DNA of 64,000 nt from the NCBI GenBank assembly GCA_017165825.1, contig CM029384.1:8550102-8614101 (forward strand), read 5' to 3'. The first letter of the stretch is position 1; every line of letters starts with the position of its first letter. The notes beneath the pieces are model-generated. The model was not told the origin of the DNA. It saw only the letters and a program-made list of their open reading frames with translations, and made no database searches. Below, piece by piece: positions 33,320 through 44,310 of the stretch. The position numbers and the translations under genes were made by a program. Origin of the DNA: Hepsetus odoe. Taxonomy: Eukaryota; Chordata; Actinopteri; Characiformes; Hepsetidae.

Positions 33320-36300
33320 TTAGAAGTCGGGCCGGTCCTTCTTCAGTTTGCTGTAATCCATGTTCACTGCAAAGAACTGAGCACACACACACACACACAC
33401 ACACACCAAAAACAAACAAATAAATAAATAAAAAGGACACAATGACACTTGGTGGCAAACAGGAATGAGATGAAGATTGAAAAAGAAAATTAGCAATTTA
33501 TCAACAACCAACCACTACCAAGCTCATTAGAAAATTCAATAATTTCGAACCATGTTTAAGTGTCTAACTTCGCACTGTATCAAGCTTGCATTAACAGGAC
33601 TGCTTGATTAGATTTGTGACTAGTTACAGAGCTCACATAAAATGAGCTTATGCAGGGCTTAATGAATTAAACTCATTACGATTAGAGATTAGGTTCTGAT
33701 ACGGTCATTCGCTCCTGCCAGAACTCTTAATTTGATCCCCTTAAGGCAATGCAGCAACAGCGAGAGGCTTCAAACTACCAACATTTGCTTTTCAGCAAAG
33801 CTTCTAAACAGGCTGCAAAATGTTCCTCTTCATCATCATACACCAGTTTTCATAACAAACAAAACAACATAACCTTGAACCATGAGTAGTTCAAGGTTCA
33901 TAAGAGAAACTAACTTATGAACACATGCAAACTCGTTAGGTTGTAAAATGTGTTAAATGATAAATTACCCTTTTGACACAGCTTAACAACCTGGCATTAT
34001 TTACCTTTTAGGTTCCAAACATGTTTAAGCTTTATAAACGTTGATATTCCTACCTTATACTGATCATTGGGCCCCAGTTTGTTCCAGGGTTCAGGATTGT
34101 TTGCCTTGTCCCAGCTGTGAACGAATGAGTGAAAAAGTGGATGAATAATGAAGGCTTGCATGAGCAAAGAAATAGGTGCAATGCAACATCACGATATCTT
34201 TAACTGCAAGTAAAATCAATGCAAGTTTTTTAACTGCTCATTCCATTTAACTAAAGCCTGATTTTACAGATACAAACTGAATGTTATCAATTAGTCTTTA
34301 AATTCAAATGTAAACTGAGCCAAAACGTACAAGCCGGTGACCCCAACAGCTAGTTAATGAGATCGATCACCTCACTGTATCAGCCTTCTGTTCATTTAAA
34401 TCTCCTTGATTTGAGGGATATTTTTACATCCCCAAATCAAAACTGGATGATGGTACTGCTGAATCTTACCAGACATCAGGGTTGCGGAGGCCCAGCCTAG
34501 CCAGATAAGTCAATGACATTGTGCACCCACCCCCGATGAAGATGAAGAGTGGGATCAGCTAAGGAAAGAAAGACAGAAGCTCAGCAATATTTCAAGCTCT
34601 GATTGCATGCAATCAACAAAAAAGGATGAACAAAGTTACCAGCTACACTAGGTTTCAGTCTCAGGTAGTGAAGTCATACAGAACACCTGTACAAAAAACT
34701 ACCCTTCTGCCTCCAAGATGTTAATAGTTAATGAATAAAATGATGGCTTATTGAGATAAACGGCACCACATGACTTTCTCTATCTTGAGTGATTATGACA
34801 AACAACCAAGAGACTGTAAAACTGGCAAGCACCATGCTCATAGCCTTCTAAAAAAGTTTTCTTTTTGAAAGCCTGGCCTAATACTACTTTAAGGAAATGA
34901 GCCTTCACAAATAAGCATTTTACTGATGTCTATGGTGAAAAGAGGGAGGGAGGGGGTGTCACCCCACTTTGAATTACCCCTTCCTTAATTCTGCACCGGT
35001 GAGCTGAACTACAACACAAGATACACTTAAACCCATTTGACTTACATTTACATTTGCAGCATTTAGCAGACACACTTATCCAGAAGCGACTTCCACAGAC
35101 AGCAACTCAGGGATAAGGGTCTTGTTCAGGTAGTGCTAGAGACGGGATTCAAACCTGTGGCCTCTTGATCCATAGGTCCATAGGCAAGTACCCTACCACT
35201 AGACCACCCCCACCCGACTTCTTCCTCCTTTGGTTTTTAACTGTCCAGTCAACATATTCTGTGTCAAGTTGTCTGATCTAATTAAAATCATCTTATAATA
35301 CCTGTATTTTTTCCTTATTTCTTCTCCTGTTTTATGACTCAAATCTTTTACATATTTAATCCTCCTGTATTGGCCTGCTGCAATAAAAGTTGTCCCTCAA
35401 TGTAAACAGAGTTCAAATGACAGATTTTTATTTTACAGCCTGACAAATATTAGTATTTTAACCAATAACTACACTGATGGTTTAAACAAGTTTTCTTCTC
35501 TTCTCAAAACAAATCTCTGCTAGACAGTGTGACCTTGTGTTAAGTATTGATCTGAGCAGAGCAGACAGGATTCCCCAGGAGCCCAGACTTCAGAGTCTTC
35601 CATGAAAGACTAACCAGTGCATTTTATACTGTTTTAAACTTGGACCTTTACTGATTTGTCAACACTGTGCTGATAAAAATGGGACATTCCTGCATCAACA
35701 CCTGTCCGAAATGAAAGCAAGTGTCCTCCCTAAACCCGGCCCAGTAAAGCAGGAAGGAGGGTGTTTGGCAGTCAGAACAGCGCGGACTGAGCAGTAATCC
35801 TGGATTATTTGGGGATCTCCTGAGAGAAGAGGCGGAAGATCAGATCGTCCTCCGGTCGCTCTCCTCGCCCTTGAGGGCCTGCTCCGCGGTCACGTGACCC
35901 GGGGGCCTGCTGGTGGGCTACCGAGTACTAAAAACAATCCAACACATATTACTGACATTATACTAACCCTGACATGCCCACCAGTCAGGTCAACACAAGC
36001 CCCAAACTCCTCAGAAGAGGTCTGACCGAGCGCATGCGCCCTGCACACCGAGCGTGTGGGGTCGACTGGCTATGACTTTGTCACATTAGTGTCAACGGCG
36101 TGATTTTAAAAAATGTAAAAAACCCTCACATACTGGATGTTAAATGTCGTGTTTTCGCCACTGTGTAGCTTTTGTAGCAGTGGACGTTGAAGAAATAGCA
36201 GAAAATGACAAAAAACATGCTGACTAGCTGTTAGCGTCTCGCATTCCTTAGCATCACAGCTAACAACCTGACAGCGGCGTTAAAAGTCAGATTTCCCACA

Positions 36301-36360
36301 GATTGGGGCTTTACTCACAGCGGGGTGGCTCCGGAGTTGTTTTCCAACCATACCCAGCAT
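33320..36360 (-). CDS. ndufa4: NDUFA4-like cytochrome c oxidase-associated subunit, 4 coding exons
   Basis: Coding exons on the minus strand are 36319-36360, 34470-34558, 34054-34114 and 33320-33376 (42+89+61+57 nt), giving 82 residues plus TAA. All junctions are GT-AG and in phase. The product starts MLGMVGKQLRSHPA, continues with a single membrane segment (about residues 15-38, LIPLFIFIGGGCTMSL onward), then DVCWDKANNPEPWNKLGPND and ends DYSKLKKDRPDF. The PEPWNKLGPNDQYK block and the KKDRPDF tail are hallmarks of NDUFA4/COXFA4 and NDUFA4L2. Family members are about 81-87 residues, so this one is full length. The family protein sits in the inner mitochondrial membrane, originally assigned to complex I and now to cytochrome c oxidase. 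The start codon is the only ATG that gives the family N-terminus, and it lies in a CpG-rich promoter. The membrane segment matches NDUFA4 better than NDUFA4L2, but which fish paralogue this is cannot be settled here. The 3' acceptor of the last intron abuts a (GT)n microsatellite. Confidence 0.93.
33381..33406. repeat. (CA)n microsatellite at an ndufa4 splice acceptor
   Basis: About 13 CA units, i.e. (GT)n on the transcribed-sense strand, ending 4-5 bases before the exon 4 acceptor of ndufa4. Confidence 0.95.
35040..35216 (-). repeat. SINE family B upstream of ndufa4 exon 2 (intron 1)
   Basis: Inverted copy: (TTACAT)n tail on the left, AGGGTCTTG body, and a TACCCTACCACTAGACCACC head complement on the right. 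It lies within ndufa4 intron 1. Confidence 0.75.
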
Positions 36361-36540
36361 CTCCGTGGATCGAGTTGAGTTAAAGCTCCCAAAGTGTACC
36401 GAGATAACGGGATTACACAGCGGCCTGGCCGAGACTCAGACTGGGTTTAGAGCGGCGGCGCGTCTCCCGCTCCTGATAAGGAGAGACAGTGAAGCCCCGC
36501 GCCTGTCTCCACCACGGCCCGCTTATTTACACTCCTCACA
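35800..36540. promoter_or_regulatory. CpG-rich promoter region of ndufa4
   Basis: This is a GC- and CpG-rich island in otherwise AT-rich DNA. It spans the first coding exon of ndufa4 (36319-36360) and both flanks, with CpG-dense stretches around 35760-35900, 36020-36070 and 36400-36530. No TATA box is evident at a suitable distance. This is typical of a housekeeping vertebrate promoter. Extent was judged by eye. Confidence 0.55.
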
Positions 36541-36825
36541 CCTTTCAGCTTGCTTACATTGCTCCAGAGTGAATTTACACAAAAATAGAATATGTAATCT
36601 TTAAGTTAATATCTTCATTTTGTAAAGTTAGGACGTTTTATTTGGGCTCCTTCCACAAGGCACTACACTGGACACCAACTCCGTAAACGTGGCCTAAACA
36701 CACACCCCAGTGCACTCTTAATGGATTTGTACTTTCGTGAATCTCTCACTGCAGGAGTGTATTTGTCTGGACAGATGTACTATTTACAGTTACAGAGTTA
36801 CCATATGTATTGGCCCTGGTATTAT

Positions 36826-36858
36826 TATTTTTATTATTGTTGTTGTTGTTGTTGTATT
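36826..36858. repeat. (TTA)n(TTG)n trinucleotide repeat
   Basis: ATTATT units followed by about six TTG units. Confidence 0.85.
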
Positions 36859-37004
36859 TTTAGCATGTGGCCCTGTAAACAAAGACCAGAGCCCGTCACT
36901 CTGGTTAGGAAAAGCAGCTCTGATAATTAGATTAGACTCAGTCATGAATGATTTCTTTATGCTGCTTTAGTGAGAGTGTAACTGCATAGACACTTGTCCT
37001 AATT

Positions 37005-37262
37005 CAGGCAGCGGGGGTGCTGGAGCCAATCCCAGCTCTAGGGCAAAAGGTGAGGAAATACCCTGGACGGGTCACCGCAGGGCAGACACACACACACACA
37101 CACACACTCACACCGATGGCCAATTTTGCATCTTCACTCCACCTGATGAACATGTCTTTGGACAGTGGGTAGAAACCGAAGCTCCCAAGCAAACATGCAA
37201 GCTCCACACAGAAAGGACCCGGACTGTCCCACCTGGGAATCAAACCCATGCTACCCACTACT
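37005..37262 (+). repeat. L2-like LINE 3' fragment with internal (CA)n
   Basis: The sequence has the ordered blocks of an L2-type 3' region: ...ACCCTGGACGGGTCACC, GCAGGGCAGACACA(CA)n, ...GGCCAATTTTGCATC..., AACATGCAAGCTCCACAC and AATCAAACCCATG. A related copy is at 51545-51835. Confidence 0.6.
37085..37107. repeat. (CA)n within an L2 fragment
   Basis: Eleven CA units inside the LINE 3' fragment. Confidence 0.9.
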
Positions 37263-37984
37263 AAATGTATTTACATTTATCCGTCCTAGTACAGCGGAAA
37301 GTGCGCTAGATTTGTTCTGATAGAGATACTAAACTTAATTAAGCTCAGTAAGTTTTTGATTTGCTGTTTTTGTACATCTCCTTAAGTGGTGTTTATGAAA
37401 GGTGTTTTTTAAAAAGCATAGGTTTGACGACACATGGGGAGACGTAAACCAGAAATGGATTTCTGGTTTCAATCGTCCTACATAACCAAACAGCGCTTGA
37501 CGTTTAGATCACAGACTGATGATTGTTTATATTCTTGTAGTGCTTTCTGGCTGTGAGCTGAATTCATCCCTTTTATGGCAAGCCATACAGACCCTGAAGC
37601 AGCACACATCCCCACATCAGTTCATTTTTTTTTTTTTGTCAAGAATTGTGTGCAGACTGGTGCAATAAAACTGAATCCATTTTAAGATGAGCCGCAACCA
37701 AAACAAAATGTGGAAAGTTTGAAAGGGAACTGCAAACCAACTGATTGCATTGTATTACTTATCTGAAAGCACTCTTTCAAGAGATGTAAACGCTTTATGT
37801 CTCAAGGTACAGCTAACTGAAACCATAAGTTATGTGATGATTTTCCTAAACACAATAATTAATGTATTTCTGTCAGTACTGTCAGTCAGTACTCCCAAAG
37901 TTCTGCCAGTTTGTAGACTTTGCAAGAAGATGGGTGAATATCCTGGATCTTGAATACACAAACATTGGTGGTGAAAACATGGCT
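37263..37984. other. no gene recognised
   Basis: AT-rich sequence between an L2 tail and a LINE fragment; may include diverged LINE sequence toward the right. Confidence 0.35.
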
Positions 37985-38840
37985 GATCCCCACCTTGGCT
38001 ACTGAGACCATGTATCTGTAATAAAATCTCAATAACACAATGCTCCTCACATGTGCCGATGCCACACAAGAACCTACCCACCAGGACTTTTTACCAACTC
38101 TGAAATCATCACCACAGCAGAGGAGAGAAGGGCCCATCACGATCCATCTGAGCAGAGAAGCGTAAATATGCTTAGAAAATCCAGGGCACTGGGGACACAT
38201 AGCACATTGCAGAGCATCTGGGCCATCACCAACTACAGGACATCTCCACCTGCCTGTGACGGTGAGACCTCCTTTCCAGATGAGCTGATTCACTTCTATG
38301 CATGGTTTGAGGCAAAGAATGACATAGCAGTGAGGACGATCACCCCTCCCACCCAGCATCCAGGTGCTCTGCCTGACCACAGCTGATGTGGTGAGAACTC
38401 TACTCAAAGTTAAGCCATGGAAGGCTGCCAGCCAGACAACATTCATGGCTGAGCGCTCAGAGGATGTGCCGACCAGCTGGCAAATATTCTCGAAGACATA
38501 AACAGCATCTCTCTCACCACTGTTGACCCAACTTTCCTCAAAGAAAGCACCATCACCCCTGTGTCCAAAAGGTCTTCAGAGTTGTGCCCAATGACCACTG
38601 TCTTGTTACGCTCACATCCTCTACATGAAGTGCTCATCTTGAGGGACATAATGTCAAAACTGGCCCTCTGACTGGACCCCAGTTTGCATACCATCTCACC
38701 CAGTCATTCGATATTGCCGTTGCAGTCTGCCTTCACTTGGCCCTCACCCATTTAGATAAATGGATTCATAGGTGATAACATTGTTTATGGACTTAAGTTT
38801 AGCTTTCAACACCATCATTCCTCAGCTTCTGACAGGAAGG
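37985..38840 (+). pseudogene. LINE reverse-transcriptase fragment (CR1/L2 group)
   Basis: The plus strand reads, across several stops and frameshifts, ...LQSIWAITNYRTSPPACD...FPDELIHFYAWFEAKND...TTADVVRTLLKVKPWKAA... and later LTTVDPTFLKESTITPVSKRS, then a degraded FSAFNTIIPQ-like motif near 38800. This is the linker and early reverse-transcriptase region of a fish non-LTR element. It is clearly inactive. Confidence 0.8.
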
Positions 38841-38959
38841 CAGCATCACATACAGATGATCCAGTATGATGTAGCTGATCTGGAGTTCAGGTGGGAAGAA
38901 GAATCTGCTCATGGTTGGTTCAATCGACTAGACAACCTGAGACACTGGTGTCCCCCCAC

Positions 38960-39670
38960 ACCACTATCAACAAACCTGAGTGATCGTGTGGGAGTTTTGG
39001 GCCGGCAGCACTTTAGACAGAGCCTTGTGGGACCCCATGGTTGACGTTTCACCATTTACATTTACAAACCAGATTGAAATTTCTCTGAATAGTATTCTTA
39101 TGCAGATATGAGCACAACTGCTGGGCCACAGCTTTCTCCAGAATCTTTGATATAATAGCAAGTTAGAAATTTGTCAATATTTGTTAACTTGAATGGATTA
39201 AGATTAGGTTTCTTAAGTAAAGGCTGAATAACTGTTATTTTGAATGCTTTTGGCACATAGCCCAGGTTGAGGTCTTATTATTACTGGCATGACCTCTTTA
39301 AGAAGTCTGGTAGGAACTGAATGGAAGCTACATGTAGAGGATTTGGAAGATGAAATAGTTGAGAGATGAGGTCGATCTGCAGAACTGGATTAAAGTAAGA
39401 TAACCTCTCTGTCAGTATTAGGTTTTGATCTAAATCTGTAACTGTCTCGGGCAGCAGACATGGTGGTTTGGTATTTGCTTTTGGACTTCTTGTCAGATGG
39501 TTTCGATCTTATTGATAAAAGAATCCATTAATTTTTCACTGTTGTACATTGCAGGTATCTGACTTTCTACTCCTCTATGGTTCTTCAAAAGTGTAGATAT
39601 TATGTTGAATAGAAATCTAAGATTATTTTTATTGGATTCTGTTAGTGTGGATAAGTAGGCTGATCGCAGT
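38960..39670 (-). pseudogene. LINE reverse-transcriptase fragment, opposite orientation
   Basis: The minus strand reads LRFLFNIISTLLKNH...MDSFINKIETI, then with breaks ...LNLGYVPKAFKITVIQPLLKKPNLNP..., close to the GYVPKAFK.AVIQPLLKKP motif of fish L2-type LINEs. It is followed by a decayed ISNLPFLSKIL-like stretch. It abuts the plus-strand LINE fragment and is capped by a SINE at 39684. Confidence 0.75.
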
Positions 39671-39683
39671 AGTCTAAGTGTGT

Positions 39684-39862
39684 GGGGTGGTGGTGGTTTA
39701 GTGGTAGGATACTTGCCTGTGGACCCATGGACCAAACAGTCACAGGTTTGAATGCCACCTCCAGCACTACCACCACTGGGTTCCTAACCAAAACCCTTAA
39801 CTCCGAGTTGGACATGGAAGTTGCTCTGGATGAGAGTATCTACTAAATACCGTAAATATTAA
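39684..39862 (+). repeat. SINE family B, diverged
   Basis: GGTGGTTTAGTGGTAGGATA head, GTTTGAATGCCACCTCCAGC, and an ATACCGTAAATATT tail; the GGGGGACTGTCCC block is lost. Confidence 0.65.
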
Positions 39863-39864
39863 GT

Positions 39865-41185
39865 TCCCCGCTTATAATCTATGAAGCTCACAGTCCAGGC
39901 AGAGTAGAATGATTCTTATTTTGTCAGCTGCCATTTACGCTCCAATATTGAGAGGTCCCAGCTTTAGATCTGAGGTGCTATTGTATGTTGATTTAGAAAG
40001 TTTAACATTAATCAAATTGGTGGAGCAGATTTTCTGAGCTTTACTTTTGTATAGTTTTGTTTGAAGAACAGACACTCTCTCAATATGGTGACCCTTGAGT
40101 GGCGCCTCATTGCAGCTCCCAGACGGTCAGTTTAGCCAGTCTGTGTGCGGCCTGGTTCCGGCCCTGGATTTTCAGCAGCAGCTAACTAAACTACTCTGAC
40201 AACTAACTTACAGACTATGAGCTATGCTGAAAGAAACAAACGCAAGGGGTGGACACCATCCCGGCTAAAAAAAAACAGGCTTGACCTCAAAAGCAGACCA
40301 ATTATCTGTATACCTCACATTATTTTCCAAGCACCAATGTAGTAGTCCGGTCCATAATTATGAATCTTTGCTCGTGTTTGAAGTTGTTTTTTTATTCTTT
40401 ATTCCTGTCTGCACTTGTTTAGACCTTTCTCGTTTTATTTTTCCGTAATGTCTTGTTTGATTTGTTTGATAATGTCTTGTTTGATTGAAATATCAAACAT
40501 CGACTTGACTTGAACTTTCAGTAAAATTTTTCACCATTTTGCTTTATATTGTTTAGTATGCATCACACAAAGTACTACAAAAACATTTTTGTTTTACCAC
40601 CCGAGCCTCAACTTGAGTTTCAACTTGAGTGGGGAAAAAAAAAACAGGAGAGAAAAAGAGGGAGTGTGTTTGAGTGAAGCCACCCTGAGGGCAGGCTGTT
40701 TAAATGCGGAGTTTGGAAATGTAGGGTTTTGCTGCTCTGCCAGTTCTTCTCCGCTCACTCTTTTAATCAGATTGCCTTTGCTGACACCCACTCGTGTTTG
40801 TTCCCTGCAATTTCATTTTCTGCTCTCAATTGAGCATTAACCTTTCTTTGCAGAGTGTCCTGGTTAAGCAAACGGAGGCAAATGACGCTATTCTGGAGTC
40901 GTGTCACAATTACGACAGGTGGGCAGGAGATACTCCCTCCAGGGCCATCTGACCTGTGTTATACTGCACTCTCTTCTTCAACAGGCCACTTATACAAATG
41001 TCCGCAGAAAAGTTCCGTGCCAATCATATTGCATCTCATGTTTTTACCCTAAAACATCACAGTTGAGTTTCAAACATATTTGTTCAGTTTTGGACTAAAT
41101 TGAAATTGCATTAGCAACTCTTTATTAAAAATCCCTTAAATCAGGGAATAGGCCTAATCTGGGTCTAAGGAATTTAATCAAGGTG
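39865..41185. other. no gene recognised
   Basis: Intergenic sequence with no identifiable exon or element. Confidence 0.4.
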
Positions 41186-42430
41186 TCTACGCTGCCTGTC
41201 CAACAAAAAAGTCACTACCTGGATCTAGGGGTGGCAGTGGTCTAGTGGTAGGGTACTTGCCTGTGGACCCCTGGATCAAGAGATCCCAGGTTCGAATCCC
41301 ACCTCTAGCACTACCACGACTGGGTCCCTGAGCAAGACCCTTAACCCTGAGCTGCTCCAGGGGAGACTGTCCCTGTGATTAGGACATGGAAGTCGCTCTG
41401 GATAAGAGCGTCTGCTAAATGCCGTAAATGTAAATCTAACGAAGCAAACAGGTAAGAGCCTCCCATTGGATAATTACTGCATGGAAGATTATGTTTCAGC
41501 TGCCACAAGTTACTTAACCTTAACTGATGCAGTGAGGAGCTTTTCATTACTTAAACAACCATGTCGGAAGACACATCCTGTGGTCGTGGAAAAGATGTTA
41601 ATCTGTTTCAGAAGGGTCAAATTATTGGGATGCATCAAGCAAAGAAAACATCTAAGGAGAAGCTGAAACTAAATTGGGTTAAGTACCGTCCACAGCATGA
41701 TTCAAAACTGGAGAACTCACGGTCATGTTAAATAGTGAAAGTTAGAGCAATTCCACCGGCACAATGCAAAGGGAACTCCAGGATTAGGACTAAACAGCTG
41801 TTTAGCCTTAAGAAAACCACTGATCAGTGAGGCTTATCACAAAAAAAGGCTTTAGTTTGCTAGGGAACATAAAGATTGGACTCTGGAGCAATGGAAGAAG
41901 GTCATGTGGTCTGATGAGTCCAGATGAGCGCATCAGTGTAAGAAGAGAGGCACATGAAGTGATGCACCCGTCATGCCTACTGCCTATTGTCCAAGCCTGT
42001 GTGGGCAGTGCTGTGATCCGGGCTTGCTGCATTTGGTCAGGTTCAGCAACGTTATGTGACCAAAGAATAAGGTCAGCTGACTACCTGAATATACTGAATG
42101 AGCAGGTTATTCCATCAGTGAAGATCTTCTTCCCTGATGGCACGGGTAAATTCCAAGATGACAATGTCAGGATTCGCTGGGCTCAAATAGTGAAAGAGTG
42201 GTTCAGGGAGCAGAGACATCATTTTCATACATGGATTGGCCACCAGAGAGTCCAGACCTTAACCCCATTGAGAATCATTGGGATGTGCTGGAGAAGAATT
42301 TACGCAGCGTTCCGACTCTCCCATCAACTCTGCAAGATCTTGCCGAAACATTAAGCAACTGTGGATGGAACTAAATGTTGTGACGTTGCAAAAGCCTATC
42401 ATGATGATGGCACAGCAAATGCATGCCTTA
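41186..42430 (+). mobile_element. Tc1-like transposon, degenerate, with internal SINE
   Basis: The left terminal region (about 41186-41227) resembles Tc1 ends and is split by a SINE (41228-41436) before continuing. Transposase reading resumes with fragments such as HPVVVEKMLICFRR and KQRKHLRRS, then KKGFSLLGNIKIGLWSNGRR and YLNILNEQVIPSVKIFFPDG. Frameshifts, stops and a deletion of the middle DNA-binding region are evident. The final block matches the C-terminal catalytic region out of frame. No functional protein is possible, and I saw no clear right terminal repeat. Confidence 0.8.
41228..41436 (+). mobile_element. SINE family B inserted in a Tc1 element
   Basis: Complete copy from GGGGTGGCAGTGGTCTAGTG to TAAATGCCGTAAATGTAAAT. 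It sits inside the 5' part of the Tc1 at 41186; the host sequence resumes at once on the right, with a short ATCTA repeat on both sides as probable target duplication. Confidence 0.8.
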
Positions 42431-42629
42431 TTCAAAGCTAAAATAAATTAACTAAAAAAGCCCTACTTTGAAGGACATGTATATCAGCTGTTTGTGTGTG
42501 ATGCTTAAACTGTGGCATATCAATATAACTTCAGAATTATTTAATTATACTTTATAATTAACTATATTATATTTTATAACAAAATAAAAACAATCAGGTG
42601 AAAATAATGAACATTAATTACTCATGTCC

Positions 42630-42790
42630 ATGTAAGACCTTTACTGGTAAGCCACACAGTGGAGAACTTCTGTGCATGTGATGGAGCATCATCCTGCATA
42701 AAAATCATGGTCGTCTTTTTCCTGAACCACTGCTTGAAGAAAGTATCTTCTAAAAACTGGCAGCAGGTTTGGGTGTTGATTTTGAGGCCA
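42630..42790 (-). mobile_element. fragment of the mariner family seen at 29007 and 50622
   Basis: About 150 bases match 29394-29580 closely (actggt...gtggagaacttc, cctgaaccactgcttgaagaa, ctggca.cag.tttgg) in the same orientation. This is an internal transposase piece (AVVQEK block) without terminal repeats. It is joined directly to an RTE LINE piece. Confidence 0.75.
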
Positions 42791-43140
42791 CTTCATCTTC
42801 TTGTACTCCTGTCTACTTGCTTCATCTCTCTGACTGTCCCATTTATTCTTTGCCTCCTCTTCTTCTGTATGCATTCTTGGACTTCTGAGCTCCACCACCA
42901 GGTTTGCTTATCCCCCTTCTGTCCAGATGTCACACCAAGTACATTTCTAGTTGTCTGCCTTACCACTTATGCAGTAGTTTCCTAGCAGTCTGGTAACTCG
43001 TCACAACCTCCATGAGCCTGCATTAACTCCTGCCTGAATTCCACCTAACAGTCTTCCTTCTTCAGATCCTTGAATCTTTTTGTTGATAACCCTAACCCTA
43101 ACCTTCCATCTCTGATTATAATGTATGGAAAGCTGTTAAG
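42790..43140 (-). pseudogene. RTE-type LINE ORF2 fragment
   Basis: The minus strand encodes, with stops and a frameshift, RFKDLKKEDC...EFRQELMQ...VRQTTRNVLGVTSGQKGDKQ, TWWWSSEVQECI and KWDSQRDEASRQEYKKMK. This is the linker between endonuclease and reverse transcriptase typical of fish RTE/Rex-like LINEs. It is inactive. Confidence 0.75.
43088..43106. repeat. short telomere-like repeat
   Basis: Two to three CCCTAA units sit inside the RTE fragment; probably chance. Confidence 0.5.
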
Positions 43141-43261
43141 ACCCCAATTTGACCCTTAAGAAATGATCTGTAGTAGTGTCATCAGTTTATTGCATACCCA
43201 CCACGCTCCTGAGATGGCATGAAATATTGAGGCACTTTCTATGAAACATTGATGTTTATAG

Positions 43262-43378
43262 GATGGTACCTTGCTCAAGGGTACCTCAGGGCAACCTACT
43301 GATTCAAGACTCAAAACCAAGACCTTCCAAACATGGGGTCTAGTACCTAACCATGTGCCACAACTGTTCCCAAATGAG
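43262..43378 (-). repeat. SINE family A, 5' part only
   Basis: Inverted GGTACCTTGCTCAAGGGTAC body and a decayed head; it ends just before the Tc1 element at 43387. Confidence 0.6.
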
Positions 43379-43386
43379 GTAATATA

Positions 43387-44310
43387 CACTGTTCAAAAAA
43401 ATTAAAGGAACACTTTCTCTCAACTGGAAAGAACATCATGCAGGATATGCATACTGATATGGAATAGGTGATGTATTAGGAACAAAAGGATGCCACATCA
43501 TTTGATGAAAATAAAAATGATCAATCTACAGAGGGCTTAACTGAAGTCACTGAGAAATTTACACTGAAAAACTGATGCAGCAGGCTAGTCCAATCTGTTG
43601 AAATGTCATTGCAGCAACTCAAAATGGTATTCAGTAGTTTGCATGGCCCCCATGTGCTTATGAGATGACGGATGGTGTCCTGGGGTATCTCTTCCCAGAT
43701 CCTGACCAGGGCATCACTGAACTCCTGGACAGTCTGAGGTGCAACCTGGCAGCATCAGAAGGACCTAAACATGGTATCCCAGAGATGTTCTATTGGATTT
43801 AGGTCAGACGAGGCCACTCAGTGGTATCAATTCCTTCATCCTCCAGGAACTGCCTGCATACTCTTGCCACATGAGGCTGGGCGTTATCATGCACCAGGAG
43901 GAACCCAGGACTCACTGCACCAGCGAAGGGTCTAACAATGGGTCTAAGAATTTCATCTCAATACCTAATGGCTGTCAGGGTGCCATCATTTATCCTGTAC
44001 AGGTCTGTGCATCCCTCCATGGATATGCCTCCCCAGACCAACACTGACCCACAACCAAACCGATCAAGCTGAGCAATGTTGCAGGCAGCATAATGTTCAC
44101 CACAGCTTCTCCAGACCCTTTCACATCTGTCACATGAGCTCAGAGTGAACCTGATCTCATCTATGAAAAGCACATTAATTTAACACCAAAACAGCTGACA
44201 CTGATTAACAACCCCCTCTGCTACTTAACTGACCAGATCAATATCCCAGAAGTTTAACTGACTTGATACTATACTGATTAAGTGTTCCTTTAATTTTTTT
44301 TTTAGCAGTG
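43387..44310 (-). mobile_element. Tc1-like transposon with both terminal repeats, 924 bp
   Basis: Inverted termini CACTGTTCAAAAAAATTAAA (left) and CACTGCTAAAAAAAAAATTA (right end, reverse complement), each followed by an AGGAACACTT-like block, are flanked by TA on both sides. The minus strand encodes decayed transposase including FTLSSCDR...RVWRSCGEHYAACNI and FGCGSVLVWGGISMEG. It is shorter than a complete Tc1 element and frame-broken, so non-autonomous. Confidence 0.85.

Noticed and set aside
41827..42354. 175-codon plus-strand frame as a host gene
   Set aside because: It is Tc1 transposase shifted out of frame in places, inside a degenerate transposon.
43088..43106. Interstitial telomere repeat
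   Set aside because: Only two to three CCCTAA units; too short to distinguish from chance.
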